A stretch of 64,000 nucleotides of DNA from Simmondsia chinensis (lineage: Eukaryota; Streptophyta; Magnoliopsida; Caryophyllales; Simmondsiaceae), in assembly GCA_018398585.1 (NCBI GenBank), contig JAGTTD010000007.1, positions 38,282,911 to 38,346,910 on the forward strand. Reading direction: 5' to 3'. Both the position numbers and the translations under genes were made by a program. This document shows, piece by piece, positions 35,201 through 46,500 of this stretch (the stretch's first letter is position 1; each line of letters starts with the position of its first letter). Below the pieces are notes generated by a model. It worked only from the letters and a program-made list of their open reading frames with translations, ran no database searches and had not been told where the DNA came from.

Positions 35201-37409
35201 AGCCTAGCCTCAAGCTTGATGAGCTCGGGCTTGGATCAGCTCATATACACCCTTACAGCTCGAGCTTGAAGTTTCCAAATTTGACAAGCTTTTAGTGCTA
35301 AAGCTTGACGAGCTCGGGCTCGGATCACCACATATACATCCCTACTCTAAGAGGAAAAACAGCAAGAACAAACAACATACCAGTACTGGCACCAAAAGCG
35401 GAGTTGCTCGATCTCAGGTTTATTCTTTTCAACTGTCTTAAAGCACTCATAAGCTGGATATGCATAGCCAAAAATCATACTGCAAAGAACAGAACAACAA
35501 AATGTAATTCCCCATCAGAAACAAACTCCCAATTACTATATTAAACAAGACATAAAAAGGGCTTTTCTGCAGATGACATACACAAGTCCTCTGTTCAGGA
35601 GGTTTCCTATCATTTTCAATACCTGAAATGCACAAAGAAACGTTTCTTGTAATTCAAAATTAGGAGATCATTTTCAAGTAACAATGAGTAAATAGAAAAT
35701 GAAAGAAAACAAAAGAAGAATCGTAAGTCTTATAATTGTATGAAGATTCAATTTTCTCAATGTAGCAAGCGAAAAACGAAATCAAAATCAAACTACAAAA
35801 TCTTATCGGCATTATTCCGCATTCGATTGAACTAAAACCAAATTAATTGCAAACAGAAGATTCAATTTACTCAAAGTAACACGCAAAACAAACAAAATCA
35901 AAACACACAACAATAACGGCATTATTCCTCGTTTCATCTAGCAAAAACAAAATTAATTGCAAACAAATTCGAAATCCAAAACAGATATCATAAGATCATC
36001 GGCATTATTCCACTTTTCATTAAACTAAACCAAAATTAATCACAATAAAAAGATAAATGACTCGAAATTGAATATCAATAGCATAAGATTATCGGCATTG
36101 TTCCACATTTCATTGAACTAAAACTAATTGCCCAAAGAAGATCAATCTGTAACTAGAGCGGTTTTGAAACTAGAAATTTATCGTTCAATCAGCGAAAATC
36201 GGCATTATTCCTCGTTTCATTGAGCTAAAACAAAATTAATAGCAAAACAAAAATATAAATGACTCGAAATCAGAAATCAACAGCATATGATTATTGGCAT
36301 TGTTCCACATTTCACAGAACTAGAAATTAATTGCACAAAAAATTCTGAAACTAGAAATTTATTGTTCAATTAGCGAAAATCGGCATTGCTCCTCGTTATA
36401 TCGAGCTAAAACAAAATTATTCGCAAAAAAAGCTAAATGAATCCATACCAAAGATAGATAGCATTAGATTATCGGCATTATTTCACATTTTATCGAACTA
36501 AAACAAAATTAATTGCTTAAAAGAGAGAAATGACTTGAAACCAAGAATAGATAGCATAAGATTATCAGAATTATTCAACATTTCATCGAACTCGAGTTAA
36601 TTGCACAAAGAAGATCAATCCGTACCTACAGCGGTTATGAAACTAGAAATTTATTGTTCAATCAGCGAAAATCAGCGTTGTTTCTCGTTTCATCGAGCTA
36701 AAACACAATTAACTGCAAACGAGAGATAAATGACTCGAAATTGAAAATAGACAGCATAAGATTATCGGCATTGTTGCACATTTAATCGAACTAAAACAAA
36801 ATTAATTGCAAAAAAATAGATAAATGACTCTAAATCGAAAATAGAAAACATAAGATTGTCGGCATTGTTCCACATTTCATCGAACTAAAACGAAATTAAT
36901 CACAAAACAGAACATAAATGACACGAAATCCAAAATTAGTAGCATAAGATTGTCGGCATTGTTAACTAAAACAAAACTAAAACAAAATTAATTGCAAACA
37001 AAAGATCAATGACTCCAAATCAAAAATAGATAGCAAAAGATTATCGGCATTATTGGAAAATTCATCGCACTAGAACAAAATTAATTGCAAACAGAAGATC
37101 AATGACACCAAACTAAAAATAGATAGCATAAGATTATCCGCATTGTCCCAGATTTCATCGAACTAGAACAAAATTAATTGCAAACAGAAGATCAACGACA
37201 CCAAATCAAGAATAGATAGCATAAAATTATCCACATTGTTCCAGATTTCATCGAACTAGAATTTAAATGCACAAAGAAGATCAATCCGTACCAAGAGCGG
37301 TTATCAACTAGAAATCTATTGTTCTGATCAGCAAAAAATGGCGAAAAAACAGTTGATTTCAGAGGCTAAAGTGCAGAGAATATGAAGGAAGCAAAATTAC
37401 GATTAAACC
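32220..37409 (-). CDS. HVA22-like (TB2/DP1/REEP) membrane protein
   Basis: Coding exons (complement): 35582-35613 (ATG at 35613), 35381-35479, 34782-34838, 34620-34683, 33782-33991, 32885-33193, 32220-32468; 1020 nt, 339 aa. A non-coding leader exon ends at 37409. The N-terminal TB2/DP1 domain reads GYAYPAYECFKTVEKNKPEI, FWCQYW, VFERTIDTFVSW, PMYSEVKLAFIIYLWYPKTK, GTMYVYDSFFRPY, with two or three hydrophobic segments. The tail is Pro/Ser/Thr/Gln-rich. The family shapes tubular ER and vesicle traffic and is often ABA- or stress-induced (known). The exon 6 start is uncertain: the acceptor at 33256-33257 gives a wrong frame, whereas an in-frame acceptor lies before 33193. Likely homologue of HVA22G/H of Arabidopsis. 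Confidence 0.88.
34419..34573 (-). mobile_element. 5S/Au-type SINE in HVA22 intron
   Basis: Body-only copy with a perfect 16-bp target duplication TAAGCCAATAGTCCAT (34403-34418 and 34574-34589). It lies 31 bp from the nearest coding exon (34620-34683). Confidence 0.88.
34905..35345. mobile_element. hAT-like MITE in HVA22 intron
   Basis: Begins ATAGGGCGTAAATGAGCC and ends CATATACATCCCTAC. The interior is dense in GAGCCTAA/GAGCTCGGGCT words. The ends are diverged inverted repeats and no target duplication is clear. Confidence 0.55.
35800..37310 (-). repeat. ~95-bp minisatellite in the HVA22 leader intron
   Basis: The core TCGGCATTGTTCCACATTTC, followed by CATCGAACTAAAACAAAATT and AATTGCAAA, recurs about 16 times, with cores near 35809, 35918, 36000, 36090, 36199, 36296, 36379, 36473, 36567, 36673, 36765, 36858, 36952, 37046, 37137 and 37229. 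Mean spacing is about 95 bp. Some units carry a CCTCGTTTCAT variant and an extra AGCGGTT...GAAACTAGAAAT segment, giving a partial higher-order pattern. It fills most of the 1.8-kb intron between the non-coding leader exon and the ATG exon. Confidence 0.92.
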
Positions 37410-37499
37410 GCCGGAGTAGTTGAAGCGCCGCCGACGGCTGACGGTTGCTCAGTAGAGAGTGGACAGAGTCAGAGATGAGAGGTGCGTGATGCGAGAAAA

Positions 37500-37535
37500 T
37501 GACAGAGAGAGAGAGAGAGAGAGAGAGTGAGTTGG
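37500..37535 (-). repeat. (GA)n/(CT)n in HVA22 5' region
   Basis: About 12 GA units on the plus strand, i.e. a CT-rich tract near the transcription start of HVA22 on the minus strand. Such Y-patch/GAGA-like tracts are common in plant core promoters. Confidence 0.8.
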
Positions 37536-38570
37536 GATCCGAGGGATGGGTGCTGATAATGAGAGCGAGCAGTATTTATTTAATTATTATACAACAGCTA
37601 TTATCCAAAATAATCTAAAATAAAAAAAATATTATTTAAAATAATTTATTTTAAAAAATATTTATCTAAATTGCTTCCACGTCAGCAGATTTAAAATTTT
37701 TTTTAGGTACCTCTCTCTGTAATAATAATTTTAAAGATAATAATTTATACTAAATATTATGTAAACAAACAACTAGTATTAGATAATTGTAATAATAAGT
37801 AAATAAATAATACTATTTAATATTTAATCAATAACTTAATTTAAATTTTTTATTATAAATTACATATATATTTTAACTAAAGTGTATATTATAAAGTTAA
37901 ATATAACATAATAATAAAAATATAACTAATATATTTAATTTAATTAATAATTTATTAAAAAATTAAATTAAAAAAGGGTTTAAAGTGTTAGGTACCAAAA
38001 AAAAAATTTTAAATTTTAAAATTTGCTGATATAAAGGCTATTTGGAAAAATATTTTTTGAAAGGAGCTATTTTAGGTAATATTTTTTTATTTTGGGCTAT
38101 TTTGGGCAACGGCTTATTATTCAAAGGAAGAATGATAAAAAAAATGTGATAATATTATCAGGGTATTTTTTGTTAATATTATGACTATTTTAATACGGTA
38201 AAATTATAAAAGTCTTTATTACTACTAATAAATTTTTTTAATACCGAACTAGAAAAACTAATTTTTTTACCACCCAAACGATGAGAGTAAACTCCACTTG
38301 CCTCTTTGTAAGCGAGGAAAAATGAAGTTAATTTTAATATAAAAAAATAGTAAAATATCAAATTATTTATATGTGAATTTTTTTGAACTATACTTATAAA
38401 AGTAAAAGAAAAAAGTATTATCCTAGTCAAAATGAATATTTTTGATGTTGAACTAGTTATAAACTAATTTTTTTAAATGCTGCATGGTATCTAACATTTG
38501 CTCATGTACTTGTCTCTTCTGTCTTAGTTTAATATATTTTCAAAATAGAGTATCTCAGTTGTATATTTAA
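37536..38570. other. AT-rich upstream spacer of HVA22
   Basis: No gene. Words at 37595-37690 and 37975-38110 (CTATTATCCAAAATAATC; GGCTATTTTGGGCAACGGC) suggest the two ends of a decayed inverted-repeat MITE of about 520 bp. Confidence 0.4.
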
Positions 38571-38619
38571 TGTGTTTTGGCTTAAACATGGTGTGTGTTG
38601 ACACATACTTGGTGTCGAC

Positions 38620-39278
38620 TAGGGGTGTAGTCGAGTCGAGCCGAGTATCTGAGTACTCGACTAAAACCCAATTAACTACCCGGGTACTCTAACTCGTACT
38701 CGAACTCCATTCGAAGAGTTAATTTTGCGCAAACTCGAACTTGATAAACTAGTCGAGTACTCAACTTGACTCAAGTACTCGTTTATTTTGCATATGAACG
38801 TTCAACAAATTAGCTCTGTTATAATATTATTTCATGCACTCAAATATTAGCTATACCTAATTTGGATACTCGATTATTGCTCACACTATATTTTAACATA
38901 AACGATGGTAAATCACTGATATACTAAGCAAATCAAATATAATCAATTGTAAGAAACTCAAGGTACTCCGTCACAAATATAACATGCCATTTTTTACAAA
39001 AAATTCAATCCTTCATTCATTATACTATAATGTCACAACCTATCAATTTAAAAAGAAAATAATACACAAGAACTATTTCATATTAGTTGAGTACTAGTTT
39101 GAGTATCGAGTCGAGTATTTAATCGAGTATCGAGCCAAGTAGTTCACTACTCGACTTGTACTCGTTTATTAATCGAGTATCTTTTGATACTCGAACTCGG
39201 CTAATTCGAGTTCGAGTTGAGTTTTATTCAAGCTACTCACAAGCTACTCACGAGCGGCTCAGATCGTGTACACCTCTA
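38620..39278. mobile_element. hAT-type MITE with ACTCGAGT words
   Basis: Ends TAGGGGTGTAGTCGA and CGTGTACACCTCTA are inverted repeats. The flanks are GTGTCGAC (38612-38619) and ATGTCGAC (39279-39286), an 8-bp target duplication with one mismatch. Subterminal regions carry many GAGTACTCGA words. Non-coding, 659 bp. It is inserted into the TGTGTCGACACA-containing repeat. Confidence 0.82.
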
Positions 39279-39294
39279 ATGTCGACATGTTACT

Positions 39295-39425
39295 TAATCG
39301 CTCTTTAGATGTTGTGTGTCGACACACGGAATTTTCACTCTCACAAACATGTGCGTCAACATACAACTCCAATTTTTGAAACTTGAGTTTTTGTAATATT
39401 GTATATTGATACACAGTATTTATAG
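39295..39425. repeat. TGTGTCGACACA repeat, right part
   Basis: GTTGTGTGTCGACACACGG, GTGCGTCAACATACAAC and GTATATTGATACACAG continue the repeat that begins at about 38590 (GTGTGTTGACACATAC) and is interrupted by the hAT element. Confidence 0.5.
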
Positions 39426-39630
39426 AGTGATTTTGTAATATATCAACACCGAGCGGAGCTGAATTGGTAATTAGTGAATAAGATAAGGGTTGGGCACAGC
39501 GGCATCCAATAATTTAGCTTTAACGGCACTCACTATGAGCCACACGACACTGTATCCGGTGCATGCTGAACGGCAGGCTGCGCCCCACGTGACCAAAGTG
39601 CATATTTATTAATACATTAATTATTTATTA

Positions 39631-39862
39631 TTAACCAAAGAGGACACCAATACGCCGTTATCGAATCCCATTAGAACTCCGAAGTTAAGCGTGCTTGAGC
39701 GAGAGTAGTATCAGGATGGGTGACCTCCTCACCCTCAGGTTGGGGGCACTGGGAAATAGCCTCTCTTCAGGTTAACACCCTGAAATGGGAAGGCTTCGTA
39801 CATCCGCCCCCCAGATCCTGCTTAGGCGAGAGCCTTGAGGCACTGGGTATGTCCCTTTTACG
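39631..39862 (+). mobile_element. 5S/Au-type SINE, nearly complete
   Basis: Subtype B: TTAACCAAAGAGGACACCAA, 5S rRNA (CCCATTAGAACTCCGAAGTT, AAGCGTGCTTGAGCGAGAGT, CAGGATGGGTGACCTCCTC), ACCCTCAGGTTGGGGGC, then the body to GAGGCACTGGGTATG. Flanked by TTAATTATTTATTA (39617-39630 and 39863-39876). TTG tail lost. Confidence 0.88.
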
Positions 39863-40351
39863 TTAATTATTTATTACATTAATTGATTTCTTTTTAATTG
39901 ATTTTAGTTATTAATTACACTAATCCATTATATATAATTTATTCACTTATTTATTAATACAAAAAATAATTTATTCGCTTATTTATTGATACAAAAAAAT
40001 AATTTAAACAAAAATAAAATTATGCAACTGATAAATACCGATTTTCAAGTGTAGAAAAACACTTTTCTGTAAGTGTAAAAAAGTACTTTTCTGCACCATA
40101 GAACTTCCGCACGACCAAATGCAAGGCCTTTTCTGTTCTGTTCCCCTTAATCATTTTCATCACTATCCTAAACCTACGCCGTTTGCATGGCATTAACTTA
40201 TTAATTAACTCTCTCACTTTATATTCTCCCTTTTCTTTTTTTTTTATTTTTCTTTTTTTTAAACAAAAATTTATGCTGTATAAAAAGTTTGTTCCCTGTA
40301 TTTTATCCATTATGTCTCATCTTTAAAGAATCTACAAATGCGCTTGAGTTT

Positions 40352-40860
40352 AGGGGTGTAAACGAGCCGAGCACCCCTTTGTTTGAACTCGAGCTTGATA
40401 AGGCTTATCGAGCTCAAGTTTGAGCGGAGCTCTTATCAAGCATCTCAAATCCTTGTTCGAACTCAGTTTGTTAAGATTTTAGTGTGTTCGATACTCGGCT
40501 CGGCTCGGCTTATCGAGCCAAGTCAAGCTCGTACTCGAGCTGAATCGAGCTCATTATCGAAACCAATCGAGCTTAAAACCGAGCCAAGCTCATTATCGAG
40601 TTGAGCTTGCTACCAAGCCGAACTTTTCAAGTTACTATCGAGCAATTATCGAACCATTTTCAAACTAATATAACTGTTAATGAGCTATTAACGAGCCCTT
40701 AACGAGCTCATACCGAGCCCCTTAATGATCACACTGTTCGTGAACATTAACGAGCCGAGCACTATCTGTTCGAACTCGACTCGTTAAACTTATCAAGCCT
40801 GCTTGAACTTGGCTCGAGAAGCTATCGAGCGCAGATAATGAACATGAACGAGCCCTAATT
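40352..40860. mobile_element. hAT-like MITE with GAGCC/TCGAGC words
   Basis: Begins TAGGGGTGTAAACGAGCCGA and is dense in TATCGAGC, GAGCTCAT and GAGCCGAG words in both orientations. The right end is not clear, so the boundary is approximate. The ORFs here (40383-40604; 40722-41045) are artefacts. Confidence 0.6.
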
Positions 40861-41290
40861 AATTTCTTGTTCAGGAGTCCATATTCTTGTATTTTATTAA
40901 TTAACATGTAACATTGGTACAGTTGTTTATTATTAATAGAATGATTTATTAAAAACTTAATTATTAATAATACACTGTATAAATTCAACCAATTTGACCA
41001 AGTCTTTAGAACGGTGGGTGTGGGGACAAAGTGAACACCTCTCAACCTTAAGGACTAGTAACTAACTTAAGCCAAGAAACACACTTGAGAACAAACTTAA
41101 ACCAAGGGATGTACGGACAAGGGATAGGTACAACCCAAACCAGGCTAGGAACTCAAGCAGAGGTATAAACAAACCGAATGTTCAATAAAGTACTCGTATT
41201 CTAAATAAGATGTGATTAATGTGCTTTTACATGTACCATTTTAACACACGATAGACACTTTTTTTCAATAATTAGCTAATAAAGTGATAG

Positions 41291-41896
41291 TATTAGAAAT
41301 ATGCCTCAAATTTATGTATCTAGGATTTATGGGTTGCCGAGAGGTCACCGATCGATCAGGAAAATGTTCGATCGATTAGGTGAATTAAGTTAAAATCCAA
41401 TTTTTTGGCCGAGAGAGGGCCGATCGATCGGGAACCTGTTTTTGCGTAACCCTAGCTGTTTAGTATAAATATGAAGTCAGGGGATACTTTTTAGATATCC
41501 AATCCAATCAAAATCCAATTAAAAGTGTGAGGTCAGCCGTCGTCATCAATTTGAGAGCATTACGAGAGTTAAAAGAAAGTGATTCATAATTCTTTCATAG
41601 ATCTCGTTCAAAAGAAGTATTATTGTAATTATTCCATTCAAGTATCAATAAATAATTTTTATCTCTGCCCGTTGTTTTCTCCCCTCTCGATTGAAGAGGG
41701 GCTTCCACGTAAATCATTGTGTGTTGTTTTATTTGTTCTTCCTTTTACCTATTTTGTTTACTTCTCTTTTGTGTGAGTTATAGTATTTGAATCAAATCTT
41801 GTCTTGGGTGTTAAATTCCGCATTTAGGAGGTATTTATATTTTTCTTTACAAATTGGTATAAAAAAAAATCAGATTTGTCCAATCTTACCTTAACA
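41291..41896 (+). mobile_element. Solo copia-type LTR
   Basis: Related to the LTRs of the copia at 7157-11990: shares GATCGATC words, CCCTCTCGATTGAAGAGGGG, CTTCCACGTAAATC and GTATTTGAATCAAATC. Flanked by GATAG (41286-41290 and 41897-41901). It split an older minus-oriented LINE tail whose parts lie at about 41265-41290 and 41897-42000. An AATTGGTAT word near 41850 may be a relic of the primer-binding site. Confidence 0.7.
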
Positions 41897-42062
41897 GATA
41901 GTATAAAATAGGCCACTTATACAAACGAAATTCAAATGAACCTGTATAAAAACGGGAGTAAAAAACAAAAAATAAGCAAACTGCTAATTAAACAAAATTA
42001 TATAACAAGAAAAACAAACAAGAAAAAAATGATCAAACATGCACTATAAGGTAGACAATCCT

Positions 42063-42200
42063 CGCCTAGCGAATGATTTGTTTCTGTTTTTTTGTTCTGT
42101 GTTGGTTGTTTTGGTTCCCATATTATTGTGGGCTGTTTTAAGCCTTGCCTAGCGAATGACCAGTTTATGTAGCGATTTTTTCGCAAATTATCGAAAAAAA
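42063..42200 (+). mobile_element. 5'-truncated LINE tail
   Basis: A 138-bp insert ending TAGCGATTTTTTCGCAAATT, ATCG and poly(A), with a perfect 14-bp target duplication AGGTAGACAATCCT (42049-42062 and 42201-42214). Confidence 0.85.
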
Positions 42201-42384
42201 AGGTAGACAATCCTAGCACCTAGGAAAAAAAAAAAAAAAAAAAAAAAAAAGGGCTGGTGAAATGCACATGAATGATTGTGCAACAATTAAAACACAAAAG
42301 CAGTACCTGCTCTCCTTTTGCACGTGTCTTGGCGAAGAAAATAGAACCTCTTTTTTCTCAAGTATACACCCGTATAATTAATTG

Positions 42385-42520
42385 TTGCCCGATGGTATAG
42401 CCTAGTGGTAAAGAATACCAATAATTATGTATGTTATCTGAGTTTGAATCCTTATTATAGTATTTGTGGCTTCCCTTTACAGGAATTCTAAAGGGGTATT
42501 TTGTTCTTAAAATAAAACTT
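42385..42520 (+). mobile_element. tRNA-headed SINE
   Basis: GATGGTATAGCCTAGTGG (A-box type) and TGAGTTTGAATCCTTA (B-box type) at tRNA-like spacing, followed by a GTGGCTTCCCTTTACAGG body. Not a foldable tRNA gene. Confidence 0.5.
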
Positions 42521-42859
42521 ATGTTAATTTGTTAATTAAAATTTTAATGCTCCACACACGCGTTAGTTGAGTCAGTTGGTGGATTTGTAATGATTACTTG
42601 TATTTAACGTGATTGTACCATTAAAAATTATATTATTAACTTAGCTTTAAGTAATACAATTAAAAATACAAATACTAAATTAATATAATAAGAAAAATAC
42701 ATGAACATTTAATGTAAATAATCCATAAAAATTAGATTAAAACTATTATTTTATGAAATATGTTGAAATTATGATGGTCAATTGAAAATTAACAAAATAA
42801 ATCTAAGGCCCAAATATAAAATGGGCCAGGCTTAACAATAAAACAAAAATAACAATAAT

Positions 42860-43275
42860 TCCAGTGCCTTAAGGGTTCCTGCATATGCACGGTCAGGAGA
42901 GGGAGGGATATATGCAGCCTTACCCTTTCAAGGTGTTACCCTAAAAAGAGGTTATTTCCGAGGATCCCCAACACCCCCCCCCCCCCCCCCAAAAAAAAAA
43001 AAAAAAAAATACAGATCCAGTGTCTCAAGGCTCTCGCATAAACTGGGTTTGGGAGGGGTGGATGTACCCAACCTTACCCTTTCAGGGTGTAATCCTACCG
43101 AGAGGCTATTTCTAAGGACCCCTAAGCTTATAGGGTTGGCAATGCAAGGACTTCCCAGGAGGTCACCCATTCTGGAACTACTCTCGCACAAGCACGCTTA
43201 ATTTCGAAGTTCTAACGGGATCCGGTTTCATTAGTGCCTAGTAAATAAACTCTTCCGAGGATCCCCAACCTAAGA
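42860..43275 (-). mobile_element. SINE nested in SINE
   Basis: An older body-only copy (42860-42972 plus a remainder from 43253) is interrupted by a 5S-containing copy at 42973-43252. The 17-bp word TTCCGAGGATCCCCAAC stands on both sides (42956-42972 and 43253-43269), a perfect target duplication inside the older copy. A C-run then an A-run (about 42973-43008) sits at the inner element's tail end; its length is probably unreliable. Confidence 0.88.
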
Positions 43276-43587
43276 AGTATAAAAGCATAAAAGCATAGAT
43301 ACAAAACAACAGCCCAGAGCAAGCAAACAACAAAAATAAAATTATAAAGAAAGCATGAAGCCGTAATGGGCCGGGCTTAACGATAAGCCCAAAACCAAAC
43401 TCACCCTCTTTTTCCAACTGTCTGGTTCATATCCAGGCTATCCCCACTCCCCACTCCTCACCACAATATCAAATTTTTTTTTTTAATTTAGAAATTTAGA
43501 GAAGCAAAAACTCAACTATTCTTTTCAAATTTCTCTTTATTTTTTATTTTTTTTTTCTTTTGGATGGGCTTAAATTTTACGGCGGAG

Positions 43588-46500
43588 ATGGTAGCAGCAC
43601 CACCAGCAAGTGTCCTTCGTCTTCAATCTTCATTCCTTTGTGGTCATCGCAGGTTATCTTTATCAAATTGTTGCAATTATGTGTTGTGAGAATATAGCGT
43701 TTATTTATCGGGCACTAATGCACTTGATTCCATTAGAATTTCGAAGTTAAGCTTGCTTAAGCGAGAGTAGTACCAGGATGGGTGACCTCCTGGGAATTCC
43801 TTGTGTTGTCAACCCTATAAGGTTGGGGTCCTTGGAAACAGTCTCTCGACAAGGTTACTCCCTGGATGGGTAAGGCTGTGTACATCCATCCCTCCCGGAT
43901 TCCGATTAGGTGGGAGCCCTCGAGGCAGTGGTCTGTTATTGTTGTTGTTGTTATTGTATGTGTTGTTAGAATATAAAATTATGTTTCTGTGTTTATCTAT
44001 TAGCTTAAATTTTTGGGGTAGTTGGCTGTTAATATGGTATTAGATTGTTGTAGAAAAGAAGTTATGAGTTCGAATTCAAACCATTTCCGCTCTAAATATT
44101 AACATAATTTAAGTATAAGGTAGATTCTCGTCTAAATGCTAATGTGCATTCGCGCAAGGGGACATAATACAATATAGAACATTTCTTGAATATTTATCCA
44201 TCAGGTTAAGCTCGTGAGATAGTTTTTTTGACACATGACATAGCCCAATAAAAAGAAGTAAAAGGGCTCGGCCTCAAGTGGGGAGCAAACTCTATATGTA
44301 GAGGTAGCGAATCGTAATACGAACCAAGCAATGGACGTCCTCTCTTATCTCTTTTTAGTATAAGAATCCCATATTGGAGTTGTAAAAGTGAAGTGATCAA
44401 TTTATAAGCTTAGTGGGTTACTCTACCTAATGCCAATTAGTTTTAGGATAGAACCCTACTTGAAATTATGTGTGAATCTCATGTATGCAAACTCCATGGA
44501 TTAGGCGTGAAATTTAACAATCTTACTCTCTAATTTCAGTATTTCACTGTTTTATCTTAGTTTTCAGTATATTTTGATTTCGATTTGTATCATCTTCGTC
44601 TTCAATCTTCATTCCTTTATGGTCATCACAGGTTATCTTTATCAAATTGCTGTGAGAAATCCACCAAACATCGACGGTTACCGGCTTCTTATCCGTGCAT
44701 CCGAGCCGTCGATCTTGATCAAAACACGGTACATTTCATTCATCAAATGTATTTGCGTTTTTTAGACGAGCACGGCCAGTTCTAACATTTTTGGGGCCTC
44801 AAGCAAAATTTTCAAATGGGGCCCTTCATATACAACAATTTATAAAAGTTCTGATTATAAAACTTAGTAATATTAACAATTGATACTTCAAAAATTACAA
44901 TTCCAAAAATTCAAGGGTCCTAAGCCATTGCCTGGGTCGCTTGATGTTATTTCCGGCCCGGTAGATGAGAGTCGGAAAAACGGATGAATTTCTCCCCCCC
45001 CCCCCCCCCCCCCCATTTTTTTTTTGTGCATTAAATGTTGAAGAATGGATGTGCAGGTAGTGGCAATATCAGTAGGGTTAGTAAGCGTTGCAATTGGGAT
45101 TGGAATTCCTGTTTTTTATGAAACTCAAATTGATAATGCTGTAAGTTCCCCTCTTCCCCTCTTTCAATTTTTCGGTTATGTTATAGAATCAACTATCATG
45201 TTACAATATAAAACCATTCCTGGGCTTTGACCCATCAGCGTAAACTTTTGGAATAATTGATTCTTTGATATGGTATTAGAGTCTCGATAACTAAGAGGTC
45301 ACGAGTTTGAATCTCAGCAGCCCATACTTTCAATATTACCATAAATTAAGCACAAGGTATGAGGTGGGCTTGTGTAGTATCCATACTTCAAGCCCAATTG
45401 GCATTCGCATGAGGGGGCATGTTAGAATATAAAACCATTCCTGGGCCTTCATTCATCAGCTTAAGCTTTTGGAATAGTTGGTTCCTTGACATAGCCCAAA
45501 AGCTTAAAATGATCGGTAATATGCTTCCTCACACAAATGTCCAATGTGCTTGAAGTGTGGACGATGCAAAGGCCTGTCTATACCTTGTACTTGAAATATG
45601 TTAATATTTTGAGTGGGGCTTGTTGGAATTTGAACTTGTGACCTCTCGGTCAATAAGGATTTGATGCCACGTTAAGGAACCAATTGTCCCATAACTTTAA
45701 GTTGCTGCGTGAAAGCCTATGATTGGTTTTATAACGTTCCCTCTCATAAAAATGCCCATTGGGGCTTGAAGCATGGACAAGGCATGGGCGCCATTGGGGC
45801 TTGAAGCGTGGACGAGGCATGGGCGCGCCCATACCTTGTGCTTGAAATATGTTAATGTTTAAAGTTGGAGTTGTAGGGATTCAAACTTGTGACTTCTCGG
45901 TCAAGAAGGCTTTGATACCATGTCAAAGAATCAATTGCCCCAAAACTTTAAGTTGATGGGTGAATGCCAATGATTGGTGTTATACTTTAACATACCCCCT
46001 CACGCAAATGCCCATTGGGCTTGAAGCGTGGACAATGCACACGCCCTCTCATACATTGTGCTTGAAATATATTGATATTTAGAGTAGGGCCTGTTAGAAT
46101 TCGAACTTGCGACCTCTAGGTCAACAATGCTCTGATATCATGTCAAGTAACTAATTATTCAAAAAGCTTAAGCTAATGAGTGAAGGTTTATAGTTTTATA
46201 CTCTAACATGCACTCTCATGCAAAATGCCCATTTGGGTTGCCCATTACGTAGCTTCTCATCATTTAGCTAGTTGTTGTACTCATGGCTGGTGGGGTGTTT
46301 GTCGACCTTCCCTTGTATCACTTGTGAACTTTGATCGGTTAGTAATTTAGTTCTTGCCCTCGGTCGTCTTTGTGTCAAAAAACATGCGCTCTCATGCAAA
46401 TGTCCATTTGGCCTGAAGCGTGGATAATACACAAGCGTACTCATACCTCGTGCTTGAAATATATTAATATTTAGAGTGGGTTATGTTAGGGTTCGAACTT

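Noticed and set aside
35800..37310. Evenly spaced repeats resembling a CRISPR array
   Set aside because: The units are tandem and the 'spacers' are themselves similar between units; this is a plant nuclear intron minisatellite.
42385..42465. Functional tRNA gene
   Set aside because: Only A- and B-box-like words fit; acceptor and anticodon stems do not pair and a SINE body follows.
43697..43956. Cassandra (5S-bearing LTR/TRIM) solo LTR
   Set aside because: No TG...CA ends or 5-bp TSD; instead a TTG tail, variable 5' truncation and long TSDs, which are features of target-primed retroposition.
44574..44785. Independent small genes starting near 44574-44585
   Set aside because: They begin at TTG, not ATG; the frame is the downstream copy of LQY1 exon 1 and belongs to that gene.
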